Source: Pseudomonas sp. Irchel 3A7 (GTDB taxonomy: Bacteria; Pseudomonadota; Gammaproteobacteria; Pseudomonadales; Pseudomonadaceae). From it: 64,000 nt of DNA. Under the pieces are notes generated by a model that was not told the DNA's origin, made no database searches, and saw only the letters and a program-made list of their open reading frames with translations. Shown one piece after another: positions 1-9,206 of the stretch. Position 1 is the first letter of the stretch; every line of letters starts with the position of its first letter. Position numbers and translations under genes: made by a program. The DNA is taken from the NCBI RefSeq assembly GCF_900187565.1, contig NZ_FYED01000022.1, positions 38,568 to 102,567 of the forward strand. The letters are read 5' to 3'.

Positions 1-113
1 AGCGGGTGCAAGGCATATGCCATCGCCGGCTGTTTTTCTCTTGCGCCTCGCCTGTGGACCTGTGCCCGGCTATAATCGCCGCCACTTTTCGCCGCCCTGA
101 GTCCAACCCGCCC

Positions 114-1133
114 ATGTACACCCTGGCCCGTCAGCTGTTGTTCAAACTTTCCCCGGAAACTTCCCACGATCTGTCCCTGGACCTGATCGGCGCGGGCGGG
201 CGTCTGGGGCTCAACGGCTTGCTGTGCAAGGCACCGGCGAAGATGCCGGTAAGTGTCATGGGGCTGGACTTCCCGAACCCGGTAGGGCTGGCGGCCGGTC
301 TGGACAAGAACGGCGCGGCCATCGACGGCTTTGCGCAGTTGGGTTTCGGTTTTGTCGAGATCGGTACCATCACCCCGCGTCCGCAGCCGGGCAACCCGAA
401 GCCACGCCTGTTCCGTCTGCCGGAAGCCGAGGCGATCATCAACCGCATGGGGTTCAACAACCTCGGCGTCGATCACCTGCTGGCCCGCGTGGCGGCGGCC
501 AAGTACAAGGGCGTGTTGGGCATCAACATCGGCAAGAACTTCGATACGCCGGTCGAGCGTGCCGTCGACGATTACCTGATCTGCCTGGACAAGGTCTACG
601 CCCACGCCAGCTACGTGACGGTCAACGTCAGTTCGCCGAACACCCCGGGCCTGCGCAGCCTGCAATTCGGTGACTCGCTCAAGCAATTGCTGGCCGACCT
701 GGCTGCACGTCGCGCGGAACTGGCGCTGCGTCACGGCAGGCACGTACCGCTGGCCATCAAGATCGCCCCGGACATGACCGACGAGGAAACCGCCCAGGTC
801 GCCCAGGCACTGATTGAAACCGGTATGGACGCGGTCATCGCGACCAATACCACCCTGAGCCGCGTGGGCGTCGAAGGCATGGAGCATGGCGACGAGGCGG
901 GCGGTCTGTCGGGCGCACCGGTTCGCGACAAGAGTACCCACACTGTGAAGGTGCTGGCGGCCGAGCTGGGCGGTCGCTTGCCGATCATCGCGGCGGGCGG
1001 CATCACCGAAGGCAAACACGCAGCCGAGAAAATCACCGCGGGCGCAAGCCTGGTGCAGATCTATTCGGGCTTTATCTACAAAGGCCCGGCATTGATTCGC
1101 GAGTCGGTCGACGCTATCGCCGCCCTGCGCTGA
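114..1133 (+). CDS. pyrD: Dihydroorotate dehydrogenase (quinone), class 2
   Basis: PyrD oxidises dihydroorotate to orotate in pyrimidine synthesis and passes the electrons to membrane quinone. The 339-residue product has the class 2 layout: an N-terminal helical quinone-binding stretch beginning MYTLARQLLFKLSPE, then an FMN-binding barrel with VGLAAGLDKNG, the INRMGFNN segment, the catalytic-serine region NVSSPNTPGLR, and the glycine-rich phosphate loop IIAAGGI. The open frame extends upstream to position 6, but the ATG at 114 gives the normal family length and N-terminus. It is followed by a REP doublet and then convergent rmf. Identification is by family recognition and is secure. Confidence 0.97.
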   Translation: MYTLARQLLFKLSPETSHDLSLDLIGAGGRLGLNGLLCKAPAKMPVSVMGLDFPNPVGLAAGLDKNGAAIDGFAQLGFGFVEIGTITPRPQPGNPKPRLFRLPEAEAIINRMGFNNLGVDHLLARVAAAKYKGVLGINIGKNFDTPVERAVDDYLICLDKVYAHASYVTVNVSSPNTPGLRSLQFGDSLKQLLADLAARRAELALRHGRHVPLAIKIAPDMTDEETAQVAQALIETGMDAVIATNTTLSRVGVEGMEHGDEAGGLSGAPVRDKSTHTVKVLAAELGGRLPIIAAGGITEGKHAAEKITAGASLVQIYSGFIYKGPALIRESVDAIAALR

Positions 1134-1146
1134 CGCAAGGTGCTGT

Positions 1147-1279
1147 TGTGGCGAGGGAGCTTGCTCCCGCTGGGCTGCGAAGCGGCCCCAAAACCATCCA
1201 ATTGAGCGTGTCAGGTAAAGCGTGGTTGCAGGATTTACGACTGCTTCGCAGCCGAACGGGAGCAAGCTCCCTCGCCACA
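1147..1279. repeat. REP doublet, TGTGGCGAGGGAGC family
   Basis: Two imperfect inverted arms: TGTGGCGAGGGAGCTTGCTC at the left, and the matching CTCCCTCGCCACA at the right end. They are separated by about 85 bases that also contain the paired GCTGCGAAGC/GCTTCGCAGC parts. The same doublet recurs at 23474-23606 and 26045-26178. Confidence 0.85.
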
Positions 1280-1316
1280 AAGGTGGTTGCGTTTTTATTG
1301 GATTTCCAACAGACAT

Positions 1317-1341
1317 AAAAAAGGGCTCCTCGAAGGAGCCC
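1317..1341 (-). terminator. Rho-independent terminator of rmf
   Basis: An 8-bp GC-rich stem (GGGCTCCT/AGGAGCCC) with a 3-base loop. Read on the minus strand it is followed by a run of six T, about 90 bases beyond the rmf stop codon. Confidence 0.85.
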
Positions 1342-1426
1342 CTGGGCCGTAGCCCGCCGTCCGGATGGGACGTGCGTGGTTAATTCGTTGCGTAATCAGA
1401 TTGTGTGTCGGAGTGTGTGCCCTGTG

Positions 1427-1642
1427 TTAGCCGACGGCGTGAAGTTCGTTGAGTCTGTGGATTCCCGCAGTGCCGGTCATACCGTCCCAGTTGTCGCCGC
1501 GTCCTTCTCGCCAGCCGTTAATCCAGGCTTGACGTACCGACGGTAGAGTAAATGGGCAAAGCTCACGGGATTTGCCACCAACGCCATATTGATATCCGCG
1601 CAAAAATGCTCTTTCCAACGGATCACGCTTAAGTCTTCTCAT
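1427..1642 (-). CDS. rmf: Ribosome modulation factor
   Basis: Rmf binds 70S ribosomes in stationary phase and helps form inactive 100S dimers. The 71-residue product starts MRRLKRDPLERAFLRGYQYG and contains the family core CPF..RQAWINGWREGR, with the usual very basic N-terminus. A GAGGG sequence lies nine bases before the ATG. The gene is flanked by its own terminator (1317-1341) and by an unusually structured leader (hairpins at 1682-1745), which fits a monocistronic mRNA. Family recognition is secure. In Pseudomonas rmf commonly sits between pyrD and rlmL, as here. Confidence 0.95.
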   Translation of the reverse strand: MRRLKRDPLERAFLRGYQYGVGGKSRELCPFTLPSVRQAWINGWREGRGDNWDGMTGTAGIHRLNELHAVG

Positions 1643-2171
1643 AGGGTGTAGCCCTCACTTGTTGACTGTTTTTATCGCGTCGACCTCAATCGAGGTCAGG
1701 CAGAAAAACTCTGCCGTTGGGGGCTCGCTGCCGGCGTGGCGAGCCAAGGTGTTGACGTCATTGCGGCGCCAACCTGTATTGAGTTCTAACCAATGCGTCA
1801 CATCGAGGGAATGATCGTTTTGTCATAAGCACGTAACCGTTAATGTGGTATGGCCATAAGTAACACGATGTTCTCCGCGTATTTATTGATCAAAGCCCTG
1901 TATGATCGGCCCCCCGCAGGATGAAGGGTTTAATCCTTTGGTGAGAATGCCTCGCGTTGCAGTGGGGATTATTCGACGAAGGGTCGACTTATGACATTTT
2001 GTTGCATCAACTTTTTTATCTGTCCTTGCATCTAAGCTCTTTTAACCCGAGCAGCAAGGGTGGGACGGCACACCTTCGTGCCACGCGGGCGCTCTTCGAG
2101 AAAAGCGCCTGATTGAAAACCGGGCCGGCAATGCGTTGCCGGTTCACTCAGCCAAAGGCACAGAAATCCTC
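1643..2171. other. 529-base gene-free region between divergent rmf and rlmL
   Basis: I find no convincing coding region. The rmf-proximal part has three consecutive perfect-stem hairpins (annotated separately). The rlmL-proximal part has two more dyads: GGCAC/GTGCC at 2067-2082 and GGCGCT/AGCGCC at 2088-2109. AT-rich sequence between about 1850 and 2040 probably holds the divergent promoters, but I could not place them with confidence. Confidence 0.6.
1682..1745 (-). promoter_or_regulatory. Three tandem hairpins in the putative rmf 5' leader
   Basis: Three perfect stems follow one another: GACCTC/GAGGTC (1682-1697, 4-base loop), GGCAGA/TCTGCC (1699-1715, 5-base loop) and GGCTCGC/GCGAGCC (1722-1745, 10-base loop). 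They lie about 40-103 bases upstream of the rmf start codon. If transcribed with rmf they would form a compact structured leader. Whether they lie in the transcript is inference. Confidence 0.5.
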
Positions 2172-4442
2172 ATGTCCGATCGTTTCGAACTCTTCCTCAC
2201 TTGCCCAAAAGGCCTTGAAGGCCTGCTCATCGAGGAAGCCGTCGGGCTTGGCCTTGAGGAAGCACGTGAGCACACCTCTGCCGTGCGCGGCATGGCCACC
2301 ATGGAAACCGCTTATCGCCTGTGCCTGTGGTCGCGCCTGGCCAACCGGGTGCTGCTGGTACTCAAGCGTTTCCCGATGAAAGACGCCGAAGATCTCTATC
2401 ACGGCGTACTCGACATCGACTGGCAAGACCATATGCTCAATGACGGTACCCTGGCGGTCGAGTTCAGCGGTCATGGCTCGGGTATCGACAACACCCACTT
2501 CGGTGCGCTGAAGGTCAAGGACGCCATCGTCGACAAGCTGCGCACGCCGCAGGGCGACCGTCCGTCCATCGACAAACTCAACCCCGACCTGCGCATCCAT
2601 CTGCGTCTGGACCGTGGCGAAGCCATTCTGTCCCTCGACCTGTCCGGCCACAGCCTGCACCAGCGCGGTTATCGCTTGCAGCAAGGCGCGGCGCCGCTGA
2701 AGGAAAACCTCGCGGCAGCGATCCTGATCCGTTCCGGCTGGCCACGTATCGCGGCCGAAGGCGGCGCGCTGGCGGACCCGATGTGTGGTGTGGGTACCTT
2801 CCTGGTTGAAGCGGCGATGATCGCCGCCGATATCGCGCCGAACCTGCGCCGCGAGCAATGGGGTTTCACCGCTTGGCTCGGCCACGTGCCGGCGCTGTGG
2901 AAAAAACTCCATGAAGAAGCCGCCGAGCGCGCCGCCGCCGGCCTGGCCAAGCCACCGCTGTGGATTCGCGGTTACGAAGCCGACCCGCGCCTGATTCAGC
3001 CGGGTCGCAATAACGTCGAGCGTGCCGGCCTGAGCGAGTGGATCAAAATCTACCAGGGCGAAGTCGCGACGTTCGAGCCGCGTCCGGACCAGAACCAGAA
3101 AGGCCTGGTGATCTGCAACCCTCCCTATGGCGAACGTCTGGGTGACGAGGCGAGCCTGCTCTACCTCTACCAGAACCTCGGCGAGCGTCTGCGTCAGGCC
3201 TGCCTGAACTGGGAAGCCGCGGTGTTCACCGGCGCGCCGGACCTGGGCAAGCGCATGGGTATCCGCAGCCACAAGCAGTATTCGTTCTGGAACGGCGCCT
3301 TGCCGTGCAAACTGCTGTTGATCAAAGTGCTGCCGGATCAATTCGTCACCGGCGAGCGTCGCACCCCGGAACAGCGTCAGGCCGAGCGTGAGCAGGCTGA
3401 ATATGATCAGGCGCCGAGCGAGCCGCAAGAGCGCAAATACAACAAGAACGGCAATCCGATCAAGCCAACTCCAGCCCCCGCGCCGGTGGTCGAGCAGCCT
3501 CGCCTGAGCGAAGGCGGGCAGATGTTTGCCAACCGCCTGCAAAAGAATCTCAAGGGCCTGGGCAAGTGGGTCAAGCGTGAAGGTATCGACTGCTACCGCG
3601 TCTACGATGCCGACATGCCGGAATATTCCATGGCCATCGACCTGTACCAGGATTGGGTCCACGTCCAGGAATACGCCGCCCCCAAATCCATCGACCCGGA
3701 AAAAGCCTCGGCGCGCATGTTCGATGCCCTGGCCGCGATTCCGCAGGCGTTGAACATCGACAAGAGCCGCGTGGTGGTCAAGCGCCGCGAGCGCCAGAGC
3801 GGTACCAGGCAGTACGAGCGCCAGGCGGCGCAGGGCAAGTTTGTCGAAGTGAACGAAGGCGGCGTGAAGCTGCTGGTGAACCTCACCGATTACCTCGATA
3901 CCGGCCTGTTCCTGGACCACCGGCCGATGCGCCTGCGCATTCAGAAAGAGGCGGCCGGCAAGCGCTTCCTCAATCTGTTCTGCTACACCGCCACCGCCAG
4001 TGTTCATGCGGCCAAGGGCGGCGCGCGCAGCACCACCAGTGTCGACCTGTCGAAGACCTATCTGGACTGGGCACGGCGCAATCTGTCGCTGAACGGTTTC
4101 TCGGACAAGAACCGTCTGGAGCAGGGCGATGTGATGGCCTGGCTGGAGGCGAGCCGTGACGAGTACGACCTGATCTTCATCGACCCGCCGACCTTCTCCA
4201 ACTCCAAGCGCATGGAAGGTATCTTCGACGTGCAGCGTGACCAGGTGCAATTGATCGACTTGGCCATGGCGCGGTTGGCCACCGGTGGGGTTTTGTACTT
4301 CTCCAACAACTTCCGCAAGTTCGAGCTGGAGCCCAATCTTTCCGAGCGTTATGCGATCGAAGAGATCACCGCCCAGACCATCGATCCGGATTTTGCGCGC
4401 AATGCCAAGATCCACCGCGCGTGGAAAATCACGGCCCGTTGA
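2172..4442 (+). CDS. rlmL: Bifunctional 23S rRNA methyltransferase RlmKL (G2445 N2 / G2069 N7)
   Basis: This protein methylates two guanines of 23S rRNA using SAM. The N-terminal half has a THUMP RNA-binding region and an N2-guanine methyltransferase domain with the catalytic NPPYGERL motif. The C-terminal half is a second Rossmann methyltransferase with FLNLFCYTATASVHAAKGGA and DPPTFSNSKRM. The two are joined by a charged proline-rich linker around residues 405-460. The frame is open from 2136, but the ATG at 2172 begins MSDRFELFLTCPKGLEGLL, the conserved N-terminus, giving 756 residues as in other pseudomonads. It is followed by a REP doublet. Confidence 0.95.
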   Translation: MSDRFELFLTCPKGLEGLLIEEAVGLGLEEAREHTSAVRGMATMETAYRLCLWSRLANRVLLVLKRFPMKDAEDLYHGVLDIDWQDHMLNDGTLAVEFSGHGSGIDNTHFGALKVKDAIVDKLRTPQGDRPSIDKLNPDLRIHLRLDRGEAILSLDLSGHSLHQRGYRLQQGAAPLKENLAAAILIRSGWPRIAAEGGALADPMCGVGTFLVEAAMIAADIAPNLRREQWGFTAWLGHVPALWKKLHEEAAERAAAGLAKPPLWIRGYEADPRLIQPGRNNVERAGLSEWIKIYQGEVATFEPRPDQNQKGLVICNPPYGERLGDEASLLYLYQNLGERLRQACLNWEAAVFTGAPDLGKRMGIRSHKQYSFWNGALPCKLLLIKVLPDQFVTGERRTPEQRQAEREQAEYDQAPSEPQERKYNKNGNPIKPTPAPAPVVEQPRLSEGGQMFANRLQKNLKGLGKWVKREGIDCYRVYDADMPEYSMAIDLYQDWVHVQEYAAPKSIDPEKASARMFDALAAIPQALNIDKSRVVVKRRERQSGTRQYERQAAQGKFVEVNEGGVKLLVNLTDYLDTGLFLDHRPMRLRIQKEAAGKRFLNLFCYTATASVHAAKGGARSTTSVDLSKTYLDWARRNLSLNGFSDKNRLEQGDVMAWLEASRDEYDLIFIDPPTFSNSKRMEGIFDVQRDQVQLIDLAMARLATGGVLYFSNNFRKFELEPNLSERYAIEEITAQTIDPDFARNAKIHRAWKITAR

Positions 4443-4452
4443 TGTTAAACCC

Positions 4453-4556
4453 CTGTAGGAGCGAGCTCTGCTCGTGATGGATTCGAGAGCACCGCGTACA
4501 TCCAGAAAGTACGCGTTATCGTTATCGACCATCGCGAGCAGAGCTCGCTCCTACAG
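4453..4556. repeat. REP doublet, CTGTAGGAGCGAGCTC family
   Basis: Inverted arms CTGTAGGAGCGAGCTCTGCT (left) and GCAGAGCTCGCTCCTACAG (right) enclose about 60 bases. This is the only member of this subfamily in the window. It lies between rlmL and the diguanylate cyclase gene. Confidence 0.85.
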
Positions 4557-4639
4557 CGCTGGTCAAATTAGTGGCTAATAGCTATAACTCAACTCAAGGC
4601 CAAAGGGCTTTCCCGCACCTGGCGTTCTGAGTTGTATTT

Positions 4640-7039
4640 ATGTCGTTGCACGCCGTGCGCCCAAAAATCCTGGGTTTTATCAGCGAAGATGTCTCGGCCT
4701 GGCTGGTCGCGCTCCTGGTATTGCTCGTCGGCGGGATTCTCACGGGGTTACTGGCCTGGTCAACGCTCAATCTGTTTCAACATCAATTGCGGCAACGTTT
4801 TCAACTGCTGGCCAGTGAACGTTACAGCCGTATCGAAGAACGTTTCGAAGATCAGGAGCAGCGCCTCGATGGTCTGCGCCGCTTCTTCGCCAATTCCGAT
4901 TCGGTTTCCCGAGAAGAATTCAACGGCTACACCCTACCTCTGTTGCACCGCACCCAGGCGTATTCATTCGCCGAACGGGTCAGTGGCGATCAGCGGGCGG
5001 CGTTCGAGCGCCGTTTGCGGGATGAGGGCCTGAGCGGTTTTACCCTGCGCGAACTCAATGCCGACGGCCAACTGCAATTGGCTGCCGAACGGGATGAGTA
5101 TGTGGTGGTGGTGTACAGCCAGACGCAAAGCAAACTCGGCGCGCCGCTCGGCTACGATTTGCTGGCGCAGCCGATGCGGCGCACCACCCTCGAACGGGCC
5201 GACCGGCACGGGCGCATGGCGGTGTCGCAACCGATGCACCTGGTCAGTATCGAACCGGCCTATGCACGGGGTGTGCTGCTGGTCGCGCCGGTCATGTTGC
5301 GCAACCACCCGGATGGCGCAACCGGCAAACCGTTCGGTTATGTGATGGCGGTGATCAGCATGCGTCAGCTGCTGGCCGACGGCTTGCCGGAATCTGGCCG
5401 TGATTATCTTTCGGTGCGCATCCTCGACTTATCCACCGATGCACAGCACGAAGTACTGTTCGAATCGCCGAACGCTCCTGCCGTCAGCGAGTTGTCCGCG
5501 ACCCGGTTGTTACGCCTGGCTGATCACGATTATCAAGTCGATATCCAGCCCAGCGAGGCGTTCCTGCAGGCCAATCATTCGTCGGTGACCACCCTGGTGG
5601 TGCTGGGAAGCTTGCTCAGTATGTTGCTCAGTGCCTTGCTCTACGTCTTGGTCAGCCAGCGGCAACGGGCATTGAAAATGGTCGAGCAGCGGACCGAGGA
5701 ACTGCGTGCCCGCGAACAGGAACTGCGCGGCACCCACGGTCAGTTGCGCGGGGTGCTGAATGCCGCCACCCAGGTGGCAATCATCGCCACGGACCTGCGC
5801 GGGGTGATCAGCACCTTCAATGCCGGCGCCGAGCAAATGCTCGGCTACACCGCCGCCGAAGTGGTGGGGCACATGACCCTGGAAAACCTGCACTTGCCCC
5901 GGGAGCTCGCCGCACGTTCGGCCGAGTTGAGCGCGCGATTCGGCAAGCCGGTGCCGACCTGCCACGCGATGTTGGTCGAGAACAGCATCGAGGGCGGGCA
6001 CGAAGCGCGGGAGTGGACGCTGGTGCGTGGCGATGGCAGCCATTTGATGGTGAACATGCTGGCCACTCCGGTGCTCGACGAACAAGGCTTGTGGGTCGGG
6101 CATCTGGCGGTATGCATCGACATTACCGAACGCAAACGCGTGCATGAGGCGTTGGCGGCGCGGGACCTGCTGTTGAAGAAACTCAGCGCCCATGTGCCCG
6201 GCGGGATTTACCAGTTCAAGATGGAGTTCGACGGTCGCTTCAGCGTCATTTATGCCAGCGACGGTATTCGCGAGATCTACGAGCTCGAACCGGATGTGTT
6301 GCTGCTCAATGCCGAAGCGATCTTCACGCGCATTCATCCTCAAGACACGACTCGTGTTCGCGCATCGATCCGCGCTTCGGCGGACACCCTCAGTCCCTGG
6401 CGCGAGGAATACCGCGTGCAACTGCCCCGGCGCGGCCTGCGCTGGGTCCGCGGTGAGGCGACGCCGGAGGAACTCCCCGGTGGCGGCGTACTGTGGCATG
6501 GCTATATCTCGGACATTTCCGACATGAAGCGGGTGGAAGAAGAGCTGCGCGCGCTGTCGGTCACCGACGCCCTGACCGGTATCCACAACCGCCGCTATTT
6601 CCAGGAGCGCCTGACCGGCGAGATGGCCCGGGTGGAGCGTGGCGGCGGCGAGCTGTCGGTGATCATGCTCGACATCGACCACTTCAAACGCATCAATGAT
6701 CAGCACGGTCATGCCGTGGGCGATCGGGTGTTGCAGGCGGTGTGTGAGCGCATTGGTCAACGGCTGCGACGCACGGATGTGTTCTGCCGTCTGGGCGGCG
6801 AAGAGTTTATGGTGCTGTGCCCGGACATCGGCGGCGAACAGGCCCATCTGCTGGCGGTGGAATTGTGGCAAAGCTTGCGCAATGCACCGATCGACGAAGT
6901 GGGGGTCGTCACGGCCAGTTTCGGGATTGCCAGCTGGCGGGTCGGCGAGGGCGCGGATGCGCTATTGCTGCGCGCGGATTCCGGGGTTTATGCGGCGAAG
7001 CAGGCGGGAAGGGATCGGGTGCAGGGGGAGATGAATTAG
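4640..7039 (+). CDS. Membrane-bound CHASE-PAS-PAS-GGDEF diguanylate cyclase
   Basis: Predicted to make c-di-GMP in response to an extracytoplasmic signal. From the N-terminus: a transmembrane helix (about residues 22-44), a periplasmic CHASE-like sensor (about 75-290, with RTQAYSFAERV), a second helix (about 317-338), a short coiled coil rich in E and R, two PAS regions (about 365-490 and 505-625) and a GGDEF domain. The active-site loop reads GGEEF, a catalytically competent variant, and an RRTD inhibitory-site motif lies five residues before it. There is no EAL domain. No partner gene is adjacent, so the ligand and output are unknown. The gene is monocistronic, flanked by REP doublets. Confidence 0.88.
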   Translation: MSLHAVRPKILGFISEDVSAWLVALLVLLVGGILTGLLAWSTLNLFQHQLRQRFQLLASERYSRIEERFEDQEQRLDGLRRFFANSDSVSREEFNGYTLPLLHRTQAYSFAERVSGDQRAAFERRLRDEGLSGFTLRELNADGQLQLAAERDEYVVVVYSQTQSKLGAPLGYDLLAQPMRRTTLERADRHGRMAVSQPMHLVSIEPAYARGVLLVAPVMLRNHPDGATGKPFGYVMAVISMRQLLADGLPESGRDYLSVRILDLSTDAQHEVLFESPNAPAVSELSATRLLRLADHDYQVDIQPSEAFLQANHSSVTTLVVLGSLLSMLLSALLYVLVSQRQRALKMVEQRTEELRAREQELRGTHGQLRGVLNAATQVAIIATDLRGVISTFNAGAEQMLGYTAAEVVGHMTLENLHLPRELAARSAELSARFGKPVPTCHAMLVENSIEGGHEAREWTLVRGDGSHLMVNMLATPVLDEQGLWVGHLAVCIDITERKRVHEALAARDLLLKKLSAHVPGGIYQFKMEFDGRFSVIYASDGIREIYELEPDVLLLNAEAIFTRIHPQDTTRVRASIRASADTLSPWREEYRVQLPRRGLRWVRGEATPEELPGGGVLWHGYISDISDMKRVEEELRALSVTDALTGIHNRRYFQERLTGEMARVERGGGELSVIMLDIDHFKRINDQHGHAVGDRVLQAVCERIGQRLRRTDVFCRLGGEEFMVLCPDIGGEQAHLLAVELWQSLRNAPIDEVGVVTASFGIASWRVGEGADALLLRADSGVYAAKQAGRDRVQGEMN

Positions 7040-7057
7040 TCAGTCGTACACCTTTAC

Positions 7058-7148
7058 CTGTGGGAGCGGGCTTGCTCGCGAAAGCGGTCTATCAGTCACA
7101 TCAATGTTGAATGTGCTGCCGTCTTCGCGAGCAGGCTCGCTCCCACAG
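7058..7148. repeat. REP doublet, GTGGGAGCGGGCTTGCTCGCG variant
   Basis: The left arm CTGTGGGAGCGGGCTTGCTC and right arm GAGCAGGCTCGCTCCCACAG are inverted around about 45 bases. The outer ends carry GTGGG. It separates the convergent diguanylate cyclase and dacB genes. Confidence 0.85.
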
Positions 7149-7163
7149 TGGTTCTGTGGTGTC

Positions 7164-8624
7164 TTATAGAACCGAAGCCGTCTGCGGCGTTTTCGGCTGG
7201 CGATACAGGTCCAGCAGCACCTGATCGAGCACCGACGAGGCGCCGAACGGGGCCTTGTCGTTGAGGATTGCCACCACGGCCCAGGTATTGCCATTGACGT
7301 CGCGACTGTATCCGGCAATCGCCCGCACGGTGTTCAGGGTCCCGGTCTTGACGTGGGCTTCACCGCGCATCGCGGTGGTCTTCAGGCGTTTACGCATGGT
7401 GCCGTCGGTACCGGCTATCGGCATCGAGCTGATGTATTCGGCGGCGTATGGGCTGCGCCACGCGGCTTGCAGCATTGAAGCCATTTCCCGGGCACTGACG
7501 CGCTCGGAGCGGGACAGGCCGGAGCCATTCTCCATTACCAGATGCGGCGCAGTGATGCCTTTCTTGGCCAGCCACTGACGCACCACGCGCTGGGCAGCCT
7601 TGGCGTCGTCGCCGTCGGCGTCGGTGCGGAATTTCTGGCCGAGGCTCAGGAACAGCTGCTGGGCCATGGTGTTGTTACTGTATTTGTTGATGTCGCGGAT
7701 GATTTCCGCCAGGTCCGGCGAGAATGCCCGGGCCAGTACCTTGGCGTCTTTCGGCGTTGGCGCCAGAACGTCCCGGCCTTGAATGCTGCCACCCAGTTCT
7801 TTCCAGATCGCGCGCACGGCACCGGCGGTGTAGGTCGCATGGTCGAGCAGTGACAGGTAAGTCTGCGAGCTGCAGCCTTCGCCCAATTGACCGCCGACCG
7901 TGACGGTCACGCTGCCATCGGCCTGGGTGACCGGGTTGTAACGCACACCGCCGGTGCACTGTTTGGAATTGAGTGCTTTGACCTGATTTTCGATGCGGAT
8001 GCTGGCAATCGGCGGTTCCACGGAAATCAGCACCCGGCCGCCATCGTTGCGGGCAACGAAGCGCAGGGCCTTGAGGTTGACCAGCAACGCATCGGGCTTG
8101 ACCAGGAACGGCTTGTTCTCATCGTTGCCGTCGTCGTTGAACTCCGGCAATTGCGGTTGCGCGAAGAAGTTCTTATCCAGCACCAGGTCGCCGGTGACCT
8201 GGGTCACGCCATTGGCGCGCAGATCGCGCATCAACAGCCAGAGTTTTTCCATGTTCAGTTTCGGATCACCGCCACCCTTGAGGTAGAGGTTGCCGTTGAG
8301 GATGCCGCCGCTGAGGGTGCCGTCGGTGTAGAACTCGGTTTTCCACTGGTGGTTCGGGCCGAGCATTTCCAGGGCCGCGTAGGTGGTGACCAGTTTCATG
8401 GTCGAGGCCGGGTTGACCGATACGTCGGCGTTGAAAATGGTCGGGGTGCCCGGGCCGTTGAGTGGAATCATCACCAACGACAGGGCGTTGTCCTGCAACT
8501 TGCTGGCTTTGAGGGCTTTTTCAACGTTGGGCGACAGCGCGGTGTTGATCGGTTCAGCGGAAACGGGGAGGGCCAGCGGGAAAAGGAGGCCAGCCAGCAG
8601 CAGTGGACGCAACGATTTGATCAT
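7164..8624 (-). CDS. dacB: D-alanyl-D-alanine carboxypeptidase/endopeptidase (PBP4)
   Basis: A periplasmic class C low-molecular-weight penicillin-binding protein that trims and cleaves peptidoglycan peptides. The ATG at 8624 gives MIKSLRPLLLAGLLFPLALP with a signal peptide ending near VSA-EP. The longer frame to 8666 would put a non-secretory segment in front. The three serine-peptidase motifs are present: STMK (SxxK), SNN (SxN, in KYSNNTMAQQ) and KTG (HVKTGTLN). A large insert sits between the first two motifs, as in PBP4. Length is 486 residues. The gene stands alone, with convergent and divergent neighbours. Confidence 0.93.
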   Translation of the reverse strand: MIKSLRPLLLAGLLFPLALPVSAEPINTALSPNVEKALKASKLQDNALSLVMIPLNGPGTPTIFNADVSVNPASTMKLVTTYAALEMLGPNHQWKTEFYTDGTLSGGILNGNLYLKGGGDPKLNMEKLWLLMRDLRANGVTQVTGDLVLDKNFFAQPQLPEFNDDGNDENKPFLVKPDALLVNLKALRFVARNDGGRVLISVEPPIASIRIENQVKALNSKQCTGGVRYNPVTQADGSVTVTVGGQLGEGCSSQTYLSLLDHATYTAGAVRAIWKELGGSIQGRDVLAPTPKDAKVLARAFSPDLAEIIRDINKYSNNTMAQQLFLSLGQKFRTDADGDDAKAAQRVVRQWLAKKGITAPHLVMENGSGLSRSERVSAREMASMLQAAWRSPYAAEYISSMPIAGTDGTMRKRLKTTAMRGEAHVKTGTLNTVRAIAGYSRDVNGNTWAVVAILNDKAPFGASSVLDQVLLDLYRQPKTPQTASVL

Positions 8625-8857
8625 GTGAAATAAAACCCTACAGCCGAGGGGAAAAGACGAGGGCATGAAAATGAAAAGCCCTCAGCGGTCATGAAAGTGT
8701 CGGCATTATGCCCCAAGGTGTCATGGCTTGTGCCGTGCCTTGGTCTTGTTATCGGCTATTTTTTTACCGGCGGTAGGGTGCGCGCCGTTCAGAGGCGGGC
8801 AATCGGCGACTTAAACTGCTAAAGTGCCGGCCGTTATTACTTAAGAGGATTGTTCCA

Positions 8858-9199
8858 ATGGCGACTAACCGTTCCCAGCGTCTGCGCAAAAAACTGTGCG
8901 TCGATGAATTTCAAGAGCTGGGTTTCGAACTGAACCTGGATTTCAAAGAAGATTTGGCTGATGAAGCCATTGATGCTTTCCTCGATGCGTTCCTCAAAGA
9001 AGCCATGGAAGCCAACGGCCTGGGTTATGTTGGCGGCGACGACTACGGTCTGGTTTGCCTGCAGAAGCGTGGCTCGGTCAGCGCTGAACAGCGCGCTGCC
9101 GTTGAAGCCTGGCTCAAGGGGCGCACCGAGTTGACCAGCGTTGAAGTCAGCCCGCTGCTGGACGTTTGGTACCCGGAAAAGCCGATCAATCAGGCTTAA
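8858..9199 (+). CDS. yggL: YggL family 50S ribosome-associated protein (DUF469)
   Basis: A small acidic protein of 113 residues starting MATNRSQRLRKKLCVDEFQE and ending in the family signature LLDVWYPE. E. coli YggL has been linked to the 50S subunit; its exact role is unclear. An AAGAGG ribosome binding site lies about nine bases before the ATG. It is divergent from dacB and convergent with the benE-like gene. The shared 3' space holds GCTTGAA-type repeats that could serve as a two-way terminator. Confidence 0.9.
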   Translation: MATNRSQRLRKKLCVDEFQELGFELNLDFKEDLADEAIDAFLDAFLKEAMEANGLGYVGGDDYGLVCLQKRGSVSAEQRAAVEAWLKGRTELTSVEVSPLLDVWYPEKPINQA

Positions 9200-9206
9200 G
9201 GGCAGT

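Noticed and set aside
2002..2022. GTTG-CAT-CAAC followed by a T-run, as a small RNA terminator
   Set aside because: The stem is only four base pairs, and no promoter or structured RNA could be identified upstream.
2148..4532. 794-codon open frame opposite rlmL
   Set aside because: High-GC shadow of rlmL. The composition is Val/Gln/Arg/His-rich with no recognisable domain, and rlmL matches its family along its full length.
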